A stretch of 64,000 nucleotides of DNA from Erythrobacter donghaensis (GCF_002155425.1 NZ_MUYG01000011.1:1-64000), one strand, 5' to 3'; shown: positions 26,038 through 35,580, counted from the stretch's first letter. Notes: a model not told the origin generated them from the letters alone. Program-made: numbers and translations.

Positions 26038-28578
26038 TTATGCCGTCACCAGCAGCCGCTCGATCTCGGTCATGCCATAGGGCTTGCGCAGCACGGCGGC
26101 GGCCCCCAGCCGTTCGAATTGCCCTGCGCCCTCGGCATAGCCGGTTGCCAGCACGAAGCGCACACCGGCGGCGCGCAGGGCCTCGGCGATGGGCTCGGAG
26201 CTTTCGCCGCCGAGGTTGAAGTCGATGATCGCAAAGTCGGGGCGATCCTCCGCGATGGCGGCCAGCGCAGCGCTGACCGAGCTTTCGAGCCGCACTTCGG
26301 CCACGCCCAAGCGCTTGAGGTTCTCCTCGGTGTCGAGCGCGATGATGATGCTGTCTTCCACCACCAGCACGCGCGCCGGGACGGCGGCGGGCACCACCGC
26401 GGGATCGCGCAAAGGCTCGTGCGGGGACGAGGGCCGCGTGCCCGGCTCGGGCGCGGGGAGGTGCCGCGCGGGGACAAGGAAATCGGCCTCCACGCCGGCG
26501 AGCTTGTAGCGCACATCGGCCTCGCCCCCCAGATCATGCGGGATCGAGCGGGTGATGATGGTCGAGCCGAAACCCTGCCGCGTCGGCGCGGTCACCGGCG
26601 GGCCGCCGCTCTCGCGCCAGCGCAGCGCCAGATCGCCGAAAGCGGTGCGCGCCAGCGTCACTTCCACCCGCCCGGCACGCGCCGACAGGCTGCCATACTT
26701 GGCCGAATTGGTCGCCAACTCGTGCACCACCAGTGCGAGGATGGTGTAGGCCTCGGGGCTGACCAGCACATCGGCGCCCACCAGCCGGAAGCGCGCGCGG
26801 TCGGCCCCGCAATAGGGCGCGAGTTCGCCTTCGATCAGGCGGGTGAGGCTCGCCGGGCCCCAGTTTCGCGCGGTGATATTGTCATGCGCGCTCGCCAGCG
26901 CGGCGATTCGCCCGCCGATGATTGCGGCAAAGCCGGGGACGCTCAGCGCCTCGGCCTGCGATTGCGCCACCAGCGCGCGGATCAGGCCGAGGATATTGCG
27001 CACGCGGTGATTGAGCTCGGCGATCAGCAGGTCCTGCTGCTCGGCCGCGCGGGTCCGCTCGCGGGTGAGATCCTCGCTCATCCGCAGCACCACTTCGATC
27101 AGCGTGCGGCGCAGCCGGGCGGCGATCTCGCATTCGTCGGCGCTCCATTCCGCGCTGTGCCCACGCACGGTCTCGGTCCAGGCGGCAAAGCTGGCGCGCG
27201 GCTGGAGCACCTCGCCGGGCTTGGCCGCCGCCTTGTCCGGATCGCCCGCCCAGGTGACCACGCGTTCGAGCGGACGGCGCCACAGCACCAGCGAATCCCG
27301 CGTGCCGCGCGACAGCGGCAGCACCAGCGCCCCTGCCCCGCGATCGGCAAAGGCGGCGGCCTCAGGCACCTGATCGGCGAGCCGGGTGGTGGCATGGGTC
27401 GCCCCGCCCAGCGTGCTGGCGAGCAGCGGCGCGATCGCGGTGAATTCGGCGGCGTCGGGCGCATCGCCGCTGGCGCGATATTCGCCCTCTGCGAAGAGCG
27501 AGATGCCGTCATGCTGGATCGTGCCGCTGAGCAGCTCCTCGATCATCGGCAGGCTGTCGGCGAGGCTCACGCCGTCCGCCAGCCGCAGCAGCAGGCGGTC
27601 GTTCAATTGCCGCGCCCGTTCGCGCAAGCCCTCGGCCTGCGCCACCAGAATGCGGTCGAGCATCAGCGAGAAGGTCTGGCTGAGCAGTTCGGCCACGGTG
27701 CGCAGCGAATAGGGCGGCAGGCGCGCCTCGCGGTGGTGGCACGAGATCATGCCCCACAGCCGGTCGTGCCGCACGATCGCGATCGCGAGTGAGGCCCCCA
27801 CGCCCATGTTGCGCATATAGGCAAGGTGCATCCTGGAGTGCGAGCGCAGCATCGACATCGACAGGTCGAGCGGCGCGTCGTCCGGCCCCAGCATCGGCAG
27901 GATCGGCACGGCCTCGGAGTCCATGTCGGCGATGACGCGGAAGCGATTGCGGCGGAACAACTCGCGCGCCTGCCGCGGGATGTCGGCGGCGGGGTAGCGC
28001 AGGCCGAGGAACGGCTCGAGCTCATCGTGCCGGTCTTCGGCGATCACCTCGCCGCTTTCGTCGGGGTGGAAGCGATAGACCATCACCCGGTCATAACCGG
28101 TCATCTGTCGCACCAGCCGCGCGGCGGTGTCGCACAGCATCGCCACGGTGCTCGCCTGTTCGAGCTGGGCGATGACGGGGACGATCATGCCGACATGGTC
28201 GGCAAATTCGTTGCGCGCATGCGGCTCGAACTCGATGATCGATAGCCCGCAGGCCTTGTGCACCGCGCAGTCGAAGGGCTGGTTGCGGCCTGTCAGGTCA
28301 AGCCCGAAGCGGCGCTCCAGCGTGTCGACCCCGGCCAGTCCTGCGAGCGCCTGTTCGAGCGTGGCGAGCGCCGGGGCGGCGATCACTTGGCTGAGCGGGG
28401 TGCCCGGTTCGGGCAGGGTTTCGAGCCCCAGCAGATCGGCGACGTTGGCGGAGAGCTGCACCACCCGGCCTTGCGCATCGGCTGCGATCAGCCCGCCGAA
28501 ATCCTGCACCGCGGCGATATGGTGGATCGCCTCGCGGTCGCATTCGGTCAGCGCGTCGCTGCGCTGGTGGAGATTCAT
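26038..28578 (-). CDS. bphP: Bacteriophytochrome hybrid histidine kinase
   Basis: Red/far-red photoreceptor of 846 residues. Cys13 (TECDREAIHHI) is the biliverdin attachment residue. PAS (about 18-125), GAF (about 145-310; with PAADIPRQARELF, the DIP motif region, and MHLAYMRNMGVGASL) and PHY (about 320-500) domains form the sensor core. The transmitter is HWE-type: acceptor His near 524 in NHRVRNILGLIRAL, with the N-box VVHELATNSAKYG. A C-terminal receiver (about 735-846) has VVEDS and the acceptor in IIDFNLGG. It overlaps bphO by four bases, so chromophore enzyme and receptor are co-expressed. A PpsR-type palindrome precedes the operon. Confidence 0.92.
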   Translation of the reverse strand: MNLHQRSDALTECDREAIHHIAAVQDFGGLIAADAQGRVVQLSANVADLLGLETLPEPGTPLSQVIAAPALATLEQALAGLAGVDTLERRFGLDLTGRNQPFDCAVHKACGLSIIEFEPHARNEFADHVGMIVPVIAQLEQASTVAMLCDTAARLVRQMTGYDRVMVYRFHPDESGEVIAEDRHDELEPFLGLRYPAADIPRQARELFRRNRFRVIADMDSEAVPILPMLGPDDAPLDLSMSMLRSHSRMHLAYMRNMGVGASLAIAIVRHDRLWGMISCHHREARLPPYSLRTVAELLSQTFSLMLDRILVAQAEGLRERARQLNDRLLLRLADGVSLADSLPMIEELLSGTIQHDGISLFAEGEYRASGDAPDAAEFTAIAPLLASTLGGATHATTRLADQVPEAAAFADRGAGALVLPLSRGTRDSLVLWRRPLERVVTWAGDPDKAAAKPGEVLQPRASFAAWTETVRGHSAEWSADECEIAARLRRTLIEVVLRMSEDLTRERTRAAEQQDLLIAELNHRVRNILGLIRALVAQSQAEALSVPGFAAIIGGRIAALASAHDNITARNWGPASLTRLIEGELAPYCGADRARFRLVGADVLVSPEAYTILALVVHELATNSAKYGSLSARAGRVEVTLARTAFGDLALRWRESGGPPVTAPTRQGFGSTIITRSIPHDLGGEADVRYKLAGVEADFLVPARHLPAPEPGTRPSSPHEPLRDPAVVPAAVPARVLVVEDSIIIALDTEENLKRLGVAEVRLESSVSAALAAIAEDRPDFAIIDFNLGGESSEPIAEALRAAGVRFVLATGYAEGAGQFERLGAAAVLRKPYGMTEIERLLVTA

Positions 28579-29177
28579 GCGTCGGCGCTTTCGAGCGTGC
28601 GGTCCGGCGCGTGCCCGGTCTCGGCCACCGCGAGGAAATGGGCGAACACCGCTTCGGCCGCTTGGGTGGCGGCGGCGGCTTCGGCGGGCGGGGCGGGGCG
28701 TTCGATTCGGGCGCGCAGCTCCTGCCAGAAGCTCATCATCGCCCCATCACCAAGGAAGGCGACCGGCCATTCGCCGCCGCCGATCCGGGCCACGGCCTTG
28801 GCGATCGCGCGATTGCCGAGCGCCGATCCGGCCAGCACCCAGGCCGTGCCGAGCGCATGGCCCGGCGCCGCCCGCCCGAGCGTGAAGAGCGGGGCGGGTG
28901 CGGGGACAGCCACGCCCAGCTCCGCCAGATCGCGCGCGATCAGCGGGGTTTGCAGCGGGGGGCAGAGATCGCCGGGAGCATGGGTTTTGAGCCAGCCTTC
29001 GATCGGTGCGCGGGCGGCGTGTTGCAGGGCGAGGAAGCGGGCATAGTCCTGCCGCTGCTGCCAGCCGCTGGCGGCCTGCATTGCGTGATCGAGAAGATCA
29101 TGCGCAACCATGGTGGCCGCGCGCAGATGGGTGCGCAGCGTTTCACTTGGCTTGGCCGTATCGCTGACCGGCGCCAT
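28575..29177 (-). CDS. bphO: Heme oxygenase (biliverdin-producing)
   Basis: Opens haem to biliverdin, the chromophore of the adjacent phytochrome. A 200-residue helical protein with the proximal haem His in LRAATMVAHDLLDHAM (about residue 26) and the distal-helix Gly-rich motif in AWVLAGSALGNRAI. Its TGA overlaps the bphP ATG (ATGA), a classic bphO-bphP operon. The electron donor is not encoded nearby. Upstream, at 29261-29280, lies a TGT-N12-ACA palindrome that may be a PpsR operator. Confidence 0.88.
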   Translation of the reverse strand: MAPVSDTAKPSETLRTHLRAATMVAHDLLDHAMQAASGWQQRQDYARFLALQHAARAPIEGWLKTHAPGDLCPPLQTPLIARDLAELGVAVPAPAPLFTLGRAAPGHALGTAWVLAGSALGNRAIAKAVARIGGGEWPVAFLGDGAMMSFWQELRARIERPAPPAEAAAATQAAEAVFAHFLAVAETGHAPDRTLESADA

Positions 29178-29260
29178 GTCACCCGTCCTTCCCGCCCGAA
29201 TCGGCTGGCTCGCCGAATTGCCGAACGATCCCGATTGTAAGGAAAATTAGGCAATTAAAA

Positions 29261-29280
29261 GTGTCAAAAACTTATGACAC
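29261..29280. promoter_or_regulatory. PpsR/CrtJ-type operator before bphOP
   Basis: GTGTCA-N8-TGACAC (29261-29280) fits the PpsR/CrtJ consensus TGT-N12-ACA exactly (TGT 29262-29264, ACA 29277-29279) with extra symmetry. It lies 84 bp before the bphO start, beside the AT-rich GGAAAATTAGGCAATTAAAA stretch that is a likely promoter. Confidence 0.6.
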
Positions 29281-29325
29281 ACGCGCGATGGCTTGGCAAT
29301 TGGACTCTGGTCGACTTTGGCGGGC

Positions 29326-29625
29326 TCAGGGTGCGAGCAGGCGTCCGCCTTCCTTGCGCACCGCGGCTTCGAGCGGGCCCTTCATCACGCCGAACAGCAG
29401 CGGCAGATCCATCTCGATCACCACGTCGCTTTCGCGCACTTCGACCCCGCCGGGTATCATCTGGCCCATCACGACGGCGGTGATGCTCATGCGGTCTTCG
29501 TGCGGCCAGTCGGTCGTCACCTTGGCGAGGCCGGGGGGAAAGAAGCCGCCGATCTCATCGGAGTGCTTGCGCATGCGGGCGCGCACTTCTTCCTTGGTGA
29601 GATCGTGCGGCAGGACGACGCGCAT
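29326..29625 (-). CDS. Polyhydroxyalkanoic acid system family protein
   Basis: Small 99-residue protein matching the PHA granule-region family (TIGR02610-like): MRVVLPHDLTKEEVRARMRKHSDEIGG-type start, a central beta segment SITAVVMGQMIPGGVEVRESDVVIEMDLPLL and a C-terminal VMKGPLEAAVRKEGG helix. In other proteobacteria these sit near polyhydroxyalkanoate genes, but no phaC is here. It ends the telA-xpaC minus-strand run, three bases after the xpaC-like stop. Precise role is unknown. Confidence 0.75.
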   Translation of the reverse strand: MRVVLPHDLTKEEVRARMRKHSDEIGGFFPPGLAKVTTDWPHEDRMSITAVVMGQMIPGGVEVRESDVVIEMDLPLLFGVMKGPLEAAVRKEGGRLLAP

Positions 29626-29628
29626 CGC

Positions 29629-30447
29629 TCAGCGCTCCTTCCCGGCGGGCGTCACCGAGAAATCGGGCAGCGGCACGCCAGTGTCCGGCATCCCCGTCAT
29701 GTCCTCCAGCGCTTCCGATCCGCCATAGCGGTATTCGAGATAGCGGCTCTTGATCGCCAGATTATCGAGAGCGCCCTCCGCCAGCCGGCGGGTGACGCGA
29801 TCGACCTCGCCCGAGAGCTTGGAGAGACTTTCGGTCAAACGCGCATCGGCGGTCTTTCCGGCATATTCCTCGGCGCGCAGATGCGCGGGGATCTTGCGGT
29901 AATTGTCGATGGTCTCGGGGATGTATTCGCCCACCAGCTCGCGCACTTCAGCCATCGCGGGATGCGCGCCGTCGAGGCCCTTGAGCTGCAATCCCAGCGC
30001 ATCAAGCTGCACGCCGAGCTGATCGACCAGCGCCTGCGCCGGCAGGGGCAGGGCCGGGCGCTGGGCTTCAAGCCACAGCTCGGTGCGCGCGACCATCTGT
30101 CCGGGGTTGCCCTGCTTGAGCTCGGCACGCTGCGGCACCTTCACCGTGCCCGACAGCGCGAACACGCCGACCGCGACCACGGTTGCGACCAGCGTTGCCA
30201 TGAAGCCCCAGAACAGGAGCGGGCCGACAACCGCGCTGAAAATTCCCGCGCCGACCCAGATCGCGAAGACGGCAAGCGCGATGTTGCGCACCTTCTTCAG
30301 CACCGCCTTGGTCTTCAACTCCGCCGAGCCCTTGCCGATGCTCGCCCCGCGCAGCCCCGGCCGGTGCGTTCCGCCATCGCGCTGTACCACGAGGCTGGTC
30401 TTGGCCTCGCGCAGGATGCGGTCGGAATCGCGGGTGGTGTCGGGCAT
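29629..30447 (-). CDS. XpaC-like membrane protein, TelA partner
   Basis: A 272-residue protein with two adjacent membrane helices (about 52-100; NIALAVFAIWVGAGIFSAVVG and LFWGFMATLVATVVAVGVFAL) and a long C-terminal helical cytoplasmic region. This matches the XpaC (5-bromo-4-chloroindolyl phosphate hydrolysis) family, usually encoded beside TelA. The telA stop lies immediately before its start. The pair is linked to cell-envelope or toxic-anion stress, but the biochemistry is not settled. Confidence 0.72.
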   Translation of the reverse strand: MPDTTRDSDRILREAKTSLVVQRDGGTHRPGLRGASIGKGSAELKTKAVLKKVRNIALAVFAIWVGAGIFSAVVGPLLFWGFMATLVATVVAVGVFALSGTVKVPQRAELKQGNPGQMVARTELWLEAQRPALPLPAQALVDQLGVQLDALGLQLKGLDGAHPAMAEVRELVGEYIPETIDNYRKIPAHLRAEEYAGKTADARLTESLSKLSGEVDRVTRRLAEGALDNLAIKSRYLEYRYGGSEALEDMTGMPDTGVPLPDFSVTPAGKER

Positions 30448-31659
30448 TTATTTGTCCAGCGCCAGCAGTGAAGGCTCGCTCGCGGCGACCTTGGCCTGCG
30501 CCTGCGCCTGACCTTCGGCACGGGCGATATAGCCCTTGGACTTCTCGACCTCGCTGGTTAGCACGGTCACCGTCTGCTTCATCGATTCCAGTGCGCGGAC
30601 CTTGAAATTGTCGACCTCGTCCATCGTGTCGTAGATGTTCTGGAAGGCGCGTTGCAGCGTCTCCAGCGGGATTGTCGAGGACGCCGCCTGCTCGTGAATC
30701 TGCGCGGTCTGTTCGCGCAGCAGCGTGCTGGTCGAATCGATGATGTCGCTGGTGGTCTTGTTGAGCGCCGTGATCTGGCCGAGCACCAGCCGCTGGTTGG
30801 TCATCGCCTGCGCCACGGTCACCGCCGTGCGCAAAGCGCCGACGGTGGTGGTGCTGGCGCGGTCGACACCCTTCACCAGTTCGACATTGTTCTTCTTGAC
30901 CAGATCCAAGGCGAGATAACCCTGCACGCTGACCGCCATCTGCGTCAGCAAGTCCTGCGTGCGCTGGCGGACATAGAACAGCGCCGATTCCCGCAGCGCC
31001 TTGGCCTTGGCCGGGTCGGACGAGTCCAGTTCCAGCGCCTTGGCCTCGAGCCGTTCGTCCAGCGTCTTGGCGATGTGGATCATCTGCTCCAGCTCGCCCA
31101 TCGCCGCCCACAGTTTCTGGCGCTCGGTATCGATCGCGGCGTTGTCGAGATGCAGCTCCTTCTTGCCGCTTTCGAGCCGCGTCAGGATTGCCGCGATGTG
31201 CCCCTGCGCGGAGGTGTAGCTGTCGAAGTAGTTCTTGATCTTGTTGCCGAACGGAATGATCCCGAGGATCTTGCGCGGGCCCGACAGCTTGCCCTGCCGG
31301 CCGGGATCGAGATCCTCGACCGTGCGGCGCAGTTCGGCCAGATCCTTGCCCACGCTGCCGTCACCGTCCATCGCGCGCACCGGGCGATCGAGAAAGCGGT
31401 TCGACATCGCGGCGGCGGCACGGACCTGTTCCTGCCCCATGCGGGTGATCTGATCGACCTTTTCGCCGAACTGGGGCGAATTGGCATCGACCGAGACGAG
31501 CTCGCTGACGAAGGCATCGACCTTGGTGTCGAGCTTGGACTTCTGCTCGGTGGTGACCGGCACCAGCCCCGCCGCCTGCTCGGGCGCGACCGGCGGCACC
31601 GGATCGGGCGGGGTCAGCGAAAAGGGGGTCGCGGTGGCCGTCTGGGTTTCGGTGCTCAT
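30448..31659 (-). CDS. TelA/KlaA toxic-anion-resistance family protein
   Basis: A 403-residue, mostly helical protein of the TelA family (tellurite and envelope-stress tolerance). Typical blocks are FGEKVDQITRMGQEQVRAAAA, IPFGNKIKNYFDSYTSAQ, WAAMGELEQMIHIAKTLDERL, LFYVRQRTQDLLTQMAVSVQGYLALD and AVTVAQAMTNQRLVLGQI. The Gln/Ala-rich tail (EGQAQAQAKVAA) is flexible. It is the first gene of a telA-xpaC-PHA-type run and is divergent from the DUF389 gene across 208 bp. Confidence 0.85.
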   Translation of the reverse strand: MSTETQTATATPFSLTPPDPVPPVAPEQAAGLVPVTTEQKSKLDTKVDAFVSELVSVDANSPQFGEKVDQITRMGQEQVRAAAAMSNRFLDRPVRAMDGDGSVGKDLAELRRTVEDLDPGRQGKLSGPRKILGIIPFGNKIKNYFDSYTSAQGHIAAILTRLESGKKELHLDNAAIDTERQKLWAAMGELEQMIHIAKTLDERLEAKALELDSSDPAKAKALRESALFYVRQRTQDLLTQMAVSVQGYLALDLVKKNNVELVKGVDRASTTTVGALRTAVTVAQAMTNQRLVLGQITALNKTTSDIIDSTSTLLREQTAQIHEQAASSTIPLETLQRAFQNIYDTMDEVDNFKVRALESMKQTVTVLTSEVEKSKGYIARAEGQAQAQAKVAASEPSLLALDK

Positions 31660-31867
31660 GTTCGCGTCTCGTGCTCCCTCAAGCCCCGTGCCTGAGCCTT
31701 GGGGCGATCTTCACTGTATTAGTGATCTAAAACACACCTTTCAAGCGGTGTGCGCATCCTAGGCCGGATTGGCCCCGTGCGTCCATCGCACCGACGCGGA
31801 TTCATTGGCAATCGCGCGCGCGGCGGGTAATTGCTGGCCAGACCATTCTGCCGCACAAAGGCCATCC

Positions 31868-33436
31868 ATGACCGAGACCACCGCCAAGACCGCTTCGCAG
31901 GAAGACGCCGCCGCCACCGAGGCAGGAGCGAGCGCTGCGGCCAAGCCGGCACCCAGCCATGTCCCGGCGACGCTGGCGACGGTGGTGCACAGCATTCGCG
32001 AATGGTGGACGGTGCACGTCATCGGCCAGGTCGATCAGGCCGAGGTGACCGAGCGTCGCCGCGAAGATGGCAAGATGTCCGAGCACTACCTGTTCATGAC
32101 CGCAATGAGCGGCGGGATCGCGATCCTCGGTCTGCTGCTGTCATCGCCGGCGGTCGTGATCGGGGCGATGCTGCTGTCGCCGCTGATGGGGCCGATCATG
32201 GCGCTGGGCTTTGCGCTGGCGATCGGCGACTGGGAATGGCTCAAGCAATCGGCGATTACGCTGCTGATCGGCAGTGCGGGCGCAGTGCTGCTGTGCGCGG
32301 TGCTGGTGTTCCTCTCGCCGATCCAGACCATCACGGCCGAGATCGCCGGACGCACGCGTCCCAATCTGTTCGATCTGTTCGTGGCGCTGTTCTCCGCCTT
32401 GGCGGGTGCCTATGCGATGATCCGCGGGCGCGAGGGCGCGATCGTCGGCGTGGCGATCGCGACCGCCTTGATGCCGCCGCTCGCGGTGGTCGGGTTCGGC
32501 CTTGCGACCTGGAACTGGACGGTGTTTTCGGGCGCGCTGCTGCTGTTCGTGACCAACTTCATCACCATCGCGCTGACCGCCTTCGGGATGGCCAAGCTCT
32601 ACGGCTTCCGCAATTCGCTGAGCGCGCGCAACACCATGTTCCAGAACATCGCCCTGCTGACGGTTTTCATCGGCCTCGCCGTTCCGCTCGGCTATTCGCT
32701 CAACCGGATCGCGTGGGAGACCAACGCCCAGCGGATCGTGCGCGGCGAAATCAGCTCGCAGTTCGACGGACGTTCGCAGCTGGATGCGCTGGAGATCGAT
32801 TTTGCCGCCAGCCCGGTCGGCATTCACGCGGTGGTCTTCACCCCATCGCTGCGGCCGGGTGTGGAGGAATCCGTGGCCAAGGGCCTGACCGAGCGGCTGG
32901 GCGAGCCGGTGGCGCTCGATCTGGTGCAATACGAAGTCGGCACCAATGAATCCGCTGCCGAGCGCGCGCAGCTTTCCGCTGCCCGTGCGCGCGAGGACCG
33001 CGAGGCAACTGCGCGGGCCGAGGCGCTGACCATGCGCCTGTCGCTCGCCGCAGGGGTGGCGCCGGATGAGGTCATGCTCGACCAGACCCGCCGCCGCGCG
33101 CTGGTGCGGGCCAAGCGGCTCGCCGGGGCGAACCTTTCCACCTACCGCGCGCTCGAGACCCGGATCGCGGGCACCGAGCCCGGCTGGCGGGTCGAACTGA
33201 TCCCGCCACTGGGCGCGCTGCCGGGAATCGGCGTTCTCGAGGGTGAGCCCGATCCCACCGCGCTCGACCTGATCGGCTGGGCGGCGCAGCGGCTCGACCG
33301 GGGCATTGTCCTGACCGGCCCGGCCAGTCAGACCGAAACCGCCGCCCAAGCCCTGAGCGAGGCCGGTGTCACCGTGACGACCCGCCCCGGCAACGGCGCG
33401 CTGCGCGCGAGTTGGGCGGAAGATGGGGGAGGTTAG
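31868..33436 (+). CDS. DUF389 (TIGR00341-like) membrane protein
   Basis: Integral membrane protein of 522 residues. A soluble N-terminal segment is followed by the DUF389 membrane core of six or more helices (about 70-285): SEHYLFMTAMSGGIAILGLLLSSPAVVIGAMLLSPLMGPIMALG, RGREGAIVGVAIATALMPPLAVVGFGLA and LLLFVTNFITIALTAFGMAKLYG blocks are typical. A long soluble C-terminal domain (about 310-522) follows. ATG 31868 has AAAGG upstream; an in-frame start at 31769 lacks support. Transport function is not known. A long inverted repeat lies 80 bp after the stop. Confidence 0.83.
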   Translation: MTETTAKTASQEDAAATEAGASAAAKPAPSHVPATLATVVHSIREWWTVHVIGQVDQAEVTERRREDGKMSEHYLFMTAMSGGIAILGLLLSSPAVVIGAMLLSPLMGPIMALGFALAIGDWEWLKQSAITLLIGSAGAVLLCAVLVFLSPIQTITAEIAGRTRPNLFDLFVALFSALAGAYAMIRGREGAIVGVAIATALMPPLAVVGFGLATWNWTVFSGALLLFVTNFITIALTAFGMAKLYGFRNSLSARNTMFQNIALLTVFIGLAVPLGYSLNRIAWETNAQRIVRGEISSQFDGRSQLDALEIDFAASPVGIHAVVFTPSLRPGVEESVAKGLTERLGEPVALDLVQYEVGTNESAAERAQLSAARAREDREATARAEALTMRLSLAAGVAPDEVMLDQTRRRALVRAKRLAGANLSTYRALETRIAGTEPGWRVELIPPLGALPGIGVLEGEPDPTALDLIGWAAQRLDRGIVLTGPASQTETAAQALSEAGVTVTTRPGNGALRASWAEDGGG

Positions 33437-33514
33437 GAGGCAGGTCCGCTTTGAGGCAGCTTTCGCAAAAAGCCTGCCGTTCGGGAAACGACCCCTTAGC
33501 GGCCCTCTACTACT

Positions 33515-33605
33515 CGTCGCCCCGTGCTTGACACGGGGTTTGGCTTTTCTTCCTCTCAGGTGGCGAAGCAAAGGAGCCAAGCCCCGTGTCAAGCACGGGG
33601 CGACG
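33515..33605. repeat. Long inverted-repeat element 1
   Basis: Arms 33515-33545 and 33575-33605 match at 30 of 31 positions as inverted repeats, built around CCCCGTGCTTGACACGGGG. It separates DUF389 and the acyl-AMP ligase, which converge, and could stop transcription from both sides. Similar but not identical elements are at 46431-46514, 56344-56435 and 59438-59523. Confidence 0.75.
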
Positions 33606-33703
33606 GTGAGGAGAGGCGGCAGAAAACCACCCAATCCCAGCCATTCGGTCACCGCCTCTGATTGCTCAAAAGCGGACGCAATGTTCGAGGCTGCGCTGAG
33701 GCG

Positions 33704-35437
33704 CTATGCCGCCAGCGGAATCGGCACGATCTCGCCTGCCAGATAGAGCTTCTTCGCCTTGGCACGGCTGAGCTTGCCCGAGCTGGTGCGCGGCAGGGTG
33801 CGCGGGGGGACGAGCTCGACGATGCAGCTCATGCCGGTGACCGAACGCACCTTGTCGGCGATCTGGTCGCGCAGACGCACGCGCTCTTCCGGGTCGGAGA
33901 CCTTGCAATGCACCAGCACGGCGGGGGCTTCCTCGCCGTTTTCCATCTCGATCGCGAAGGCGGCGATGTCGCCGTGGTTGAAGCCGGGCAGCTGCTCCAC
34001 CGCCCATTCGATATCCTGCGGCCAGTGGTTCTTGCCGTTTATGATGATCATGTCCTTCGCCCGGCCGACGATGAACAGATAGCCATTGGCGGTGTAGCCC
34101 ATGTCGCCGGTGTCGAGCCAACTGTCGGCAAGACAGTCGGCGGTGGCTTCGGGATTGCGGAAATAGGAGTGCATCACGCTGGGGCCGCGGCACCACACCT
34201 TGCCGATCTGGTGATCGCCGCGGGTCTCGCCATTCTCGCCGCGGATCGCGACGTCCATGTCGGGCAGCGGCTTGCCGCAATTGACGATCGCGCGGTAGCG
34301 GGCCGGGCGCGAGAGATCGCGCGGCGCGCCCGACAGGCGCTCTTCCTCGACCAGTTCGACACGGATGCCTTCGCCCGGCGGCATCACCGTCACCGCCAGC
34401 ACCGCTTCGGCAAGGCCATAGGACGGGGTGAAGCTCGAAGCCTTGAAACCCGCCTCGGCAAAGGCGTTGACGAAGCTCTGCATCACGTCCGGGCGGATCA
34501 TGTCCGCGCCATTGCCCGCGATGCGCCAGCGCGACAGGTCGAAGCGTTCGGCGACGTTCGACTGGCTGGAGATGCGGCGCGCGCAGATGTCGTAGCCGAA
34601 GGTGGGGGAATAGGAGAGCGTGTTGCCCTTGTTGCGGCTGATCATGTCGAGCCACGCCAGCGGACGTCTCGCGAAGGCATCGGGCTTGAGGTAATCGCCG
34701 GAGACCTGATTGGCGATCAGCGAAAGCAGGCAGCCGACCAGCCCCATGTCGTGATACCACGGAAGCCAACTGACGCAGCGGTCGTTCTCGCCAAGCTCCA
34801 TCGTGGTCGAATGGCCGTAGAGATTGTGCAGCAGCGCCCGGTGGGTCACCGCCACCCCGGTCGGGAAGCGGGTCGAGCCGGAGGAATATTGCAGGTAGCA
34901 GATATCGTCCGGATTGGCCTGCGGCAGTTCGCAATCGGGGGCGGGTCGCTGGCTGAAATCCTGCCAGCTTTCCGCCGCGCAGCCCTGCCGCGCGGCAGCC
35001 GCAGCAGCCATTTCGCCAATTTCTTCCGGGTAGAGCAGGATCTTGGGATCGCTGCTCATCAGCTGCACGGCCAGCTGGTCGATGAAGCTTTCCTTGCCGC
35101 CGAAGCTGGTCGGCAGCGGCAGCGGCACCGGCCAGGCGCCGACATAGACGCAGGCGCAGAACAGTGCGGCAAATTCCGCCCCGGTCTCGGCGATCAGAGC
35201 CACGCGGTCTTCCTTGCCGATCCCCGCCGCGATCAGGCGGCGCGCCATGACAAGGGCATCCTCACGCATTTCGGCGTAGGGATAGACCCGCGAAAGTTCT
35301 CCACGCATATCATGAAAGTTGAGCCCCTTTTGGCTCTTCGCGGCGTAGTCGATCGCGTCGTTGAAGGTTGCAAATTGCGCACGGATGCGCGGCAGGTCGC
35401 AATCATTCGGCGTCGGCGTCAATGCGGCGTCGGTCAT
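33704..35437 (-). CDS. Fatty acyl-AMP ligase (FadD32/FAAL-like)
   Basis: Adenylate-forming enzyme of 577 residues that activates a fatty acid as acyl-AMP, usually for transfer to an acyl-carrier protein. Motifs: YLQYSSGSTRFPTGVAVTH (P-loop), SWLPWYHDMGLVGCLL (typical of FAALs), SYGLAEAVLAVT, WLDTGDMGY, and a C-terminal IIINGKNHWPQDIEW and SSGKLSRAK with the catalytic Lys. ATG 35437 starts the family-like region; the frame is open far upstream with no homology. No polyketide synthase, NRPS or ACP lies nearby, so its acceptor is unknown. Confidence 0.87.
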   Translation of the reverse strand: MTDAALTPTPNDCDLPRIRAQFATFNDAIDYAAKSQKGLNFHDMRGELSRVYPYAEMREDALVMARRLIAAGIGKEDRVALIAETGAEFAALFCACVYVGAWPVPLPLPTSFGGKESFIDQLAVQLMSSDPKILLYPEEIGEMAAAAAARQGCAAESWQDFSQRPAPDCELPQANPDDICYLQYSSGSTRFPTGVAVTHRALLHNLYGHSTTMELGENDRCVSWLPWYHDMGLVGCLLSLIANQVSGDYLKPDAFARRPLAWLDMISRNKGNTLSYSPTFGYDICARRISSQSNVAERFDLSRWRIAGNGADMIRPDVMQSFVNAFAEAGFKASSFTPSYGLAEAVLAVTVMPPGEGIRVELVEEERLSGAPRDLSRPARYRAIVNCGKPLPDMDVAIRGENGETRGDHQIGKVWCRGPSVMHSYFRNPEATADCLADSWLDTGDMGYTANGYLFIVGRAKDMIIINGKNHWPQDIEWAVEQLPGFNHGDIAAFAIEMENGEEAPAVLVHCKVSDPEERVRLRDQIADKVRSVTGMSCIVELVPPRTLPRTSSGKLSRAKAKKLYLAGEIVPIPLAA

Positions 35438-35580
35438 AATTTTCAGCGATACCCGTAAGTTGCGGCGCGTTTCATGGCGATATCCCGTTCGCGCTCTGGC
35501 ATAACCCCGTGTCGCCGGGCATAGTCCGGCGGCGTCCAATATTTCGCATTTGATAAGGAAAGTGGCACGAATAAGGCGAA

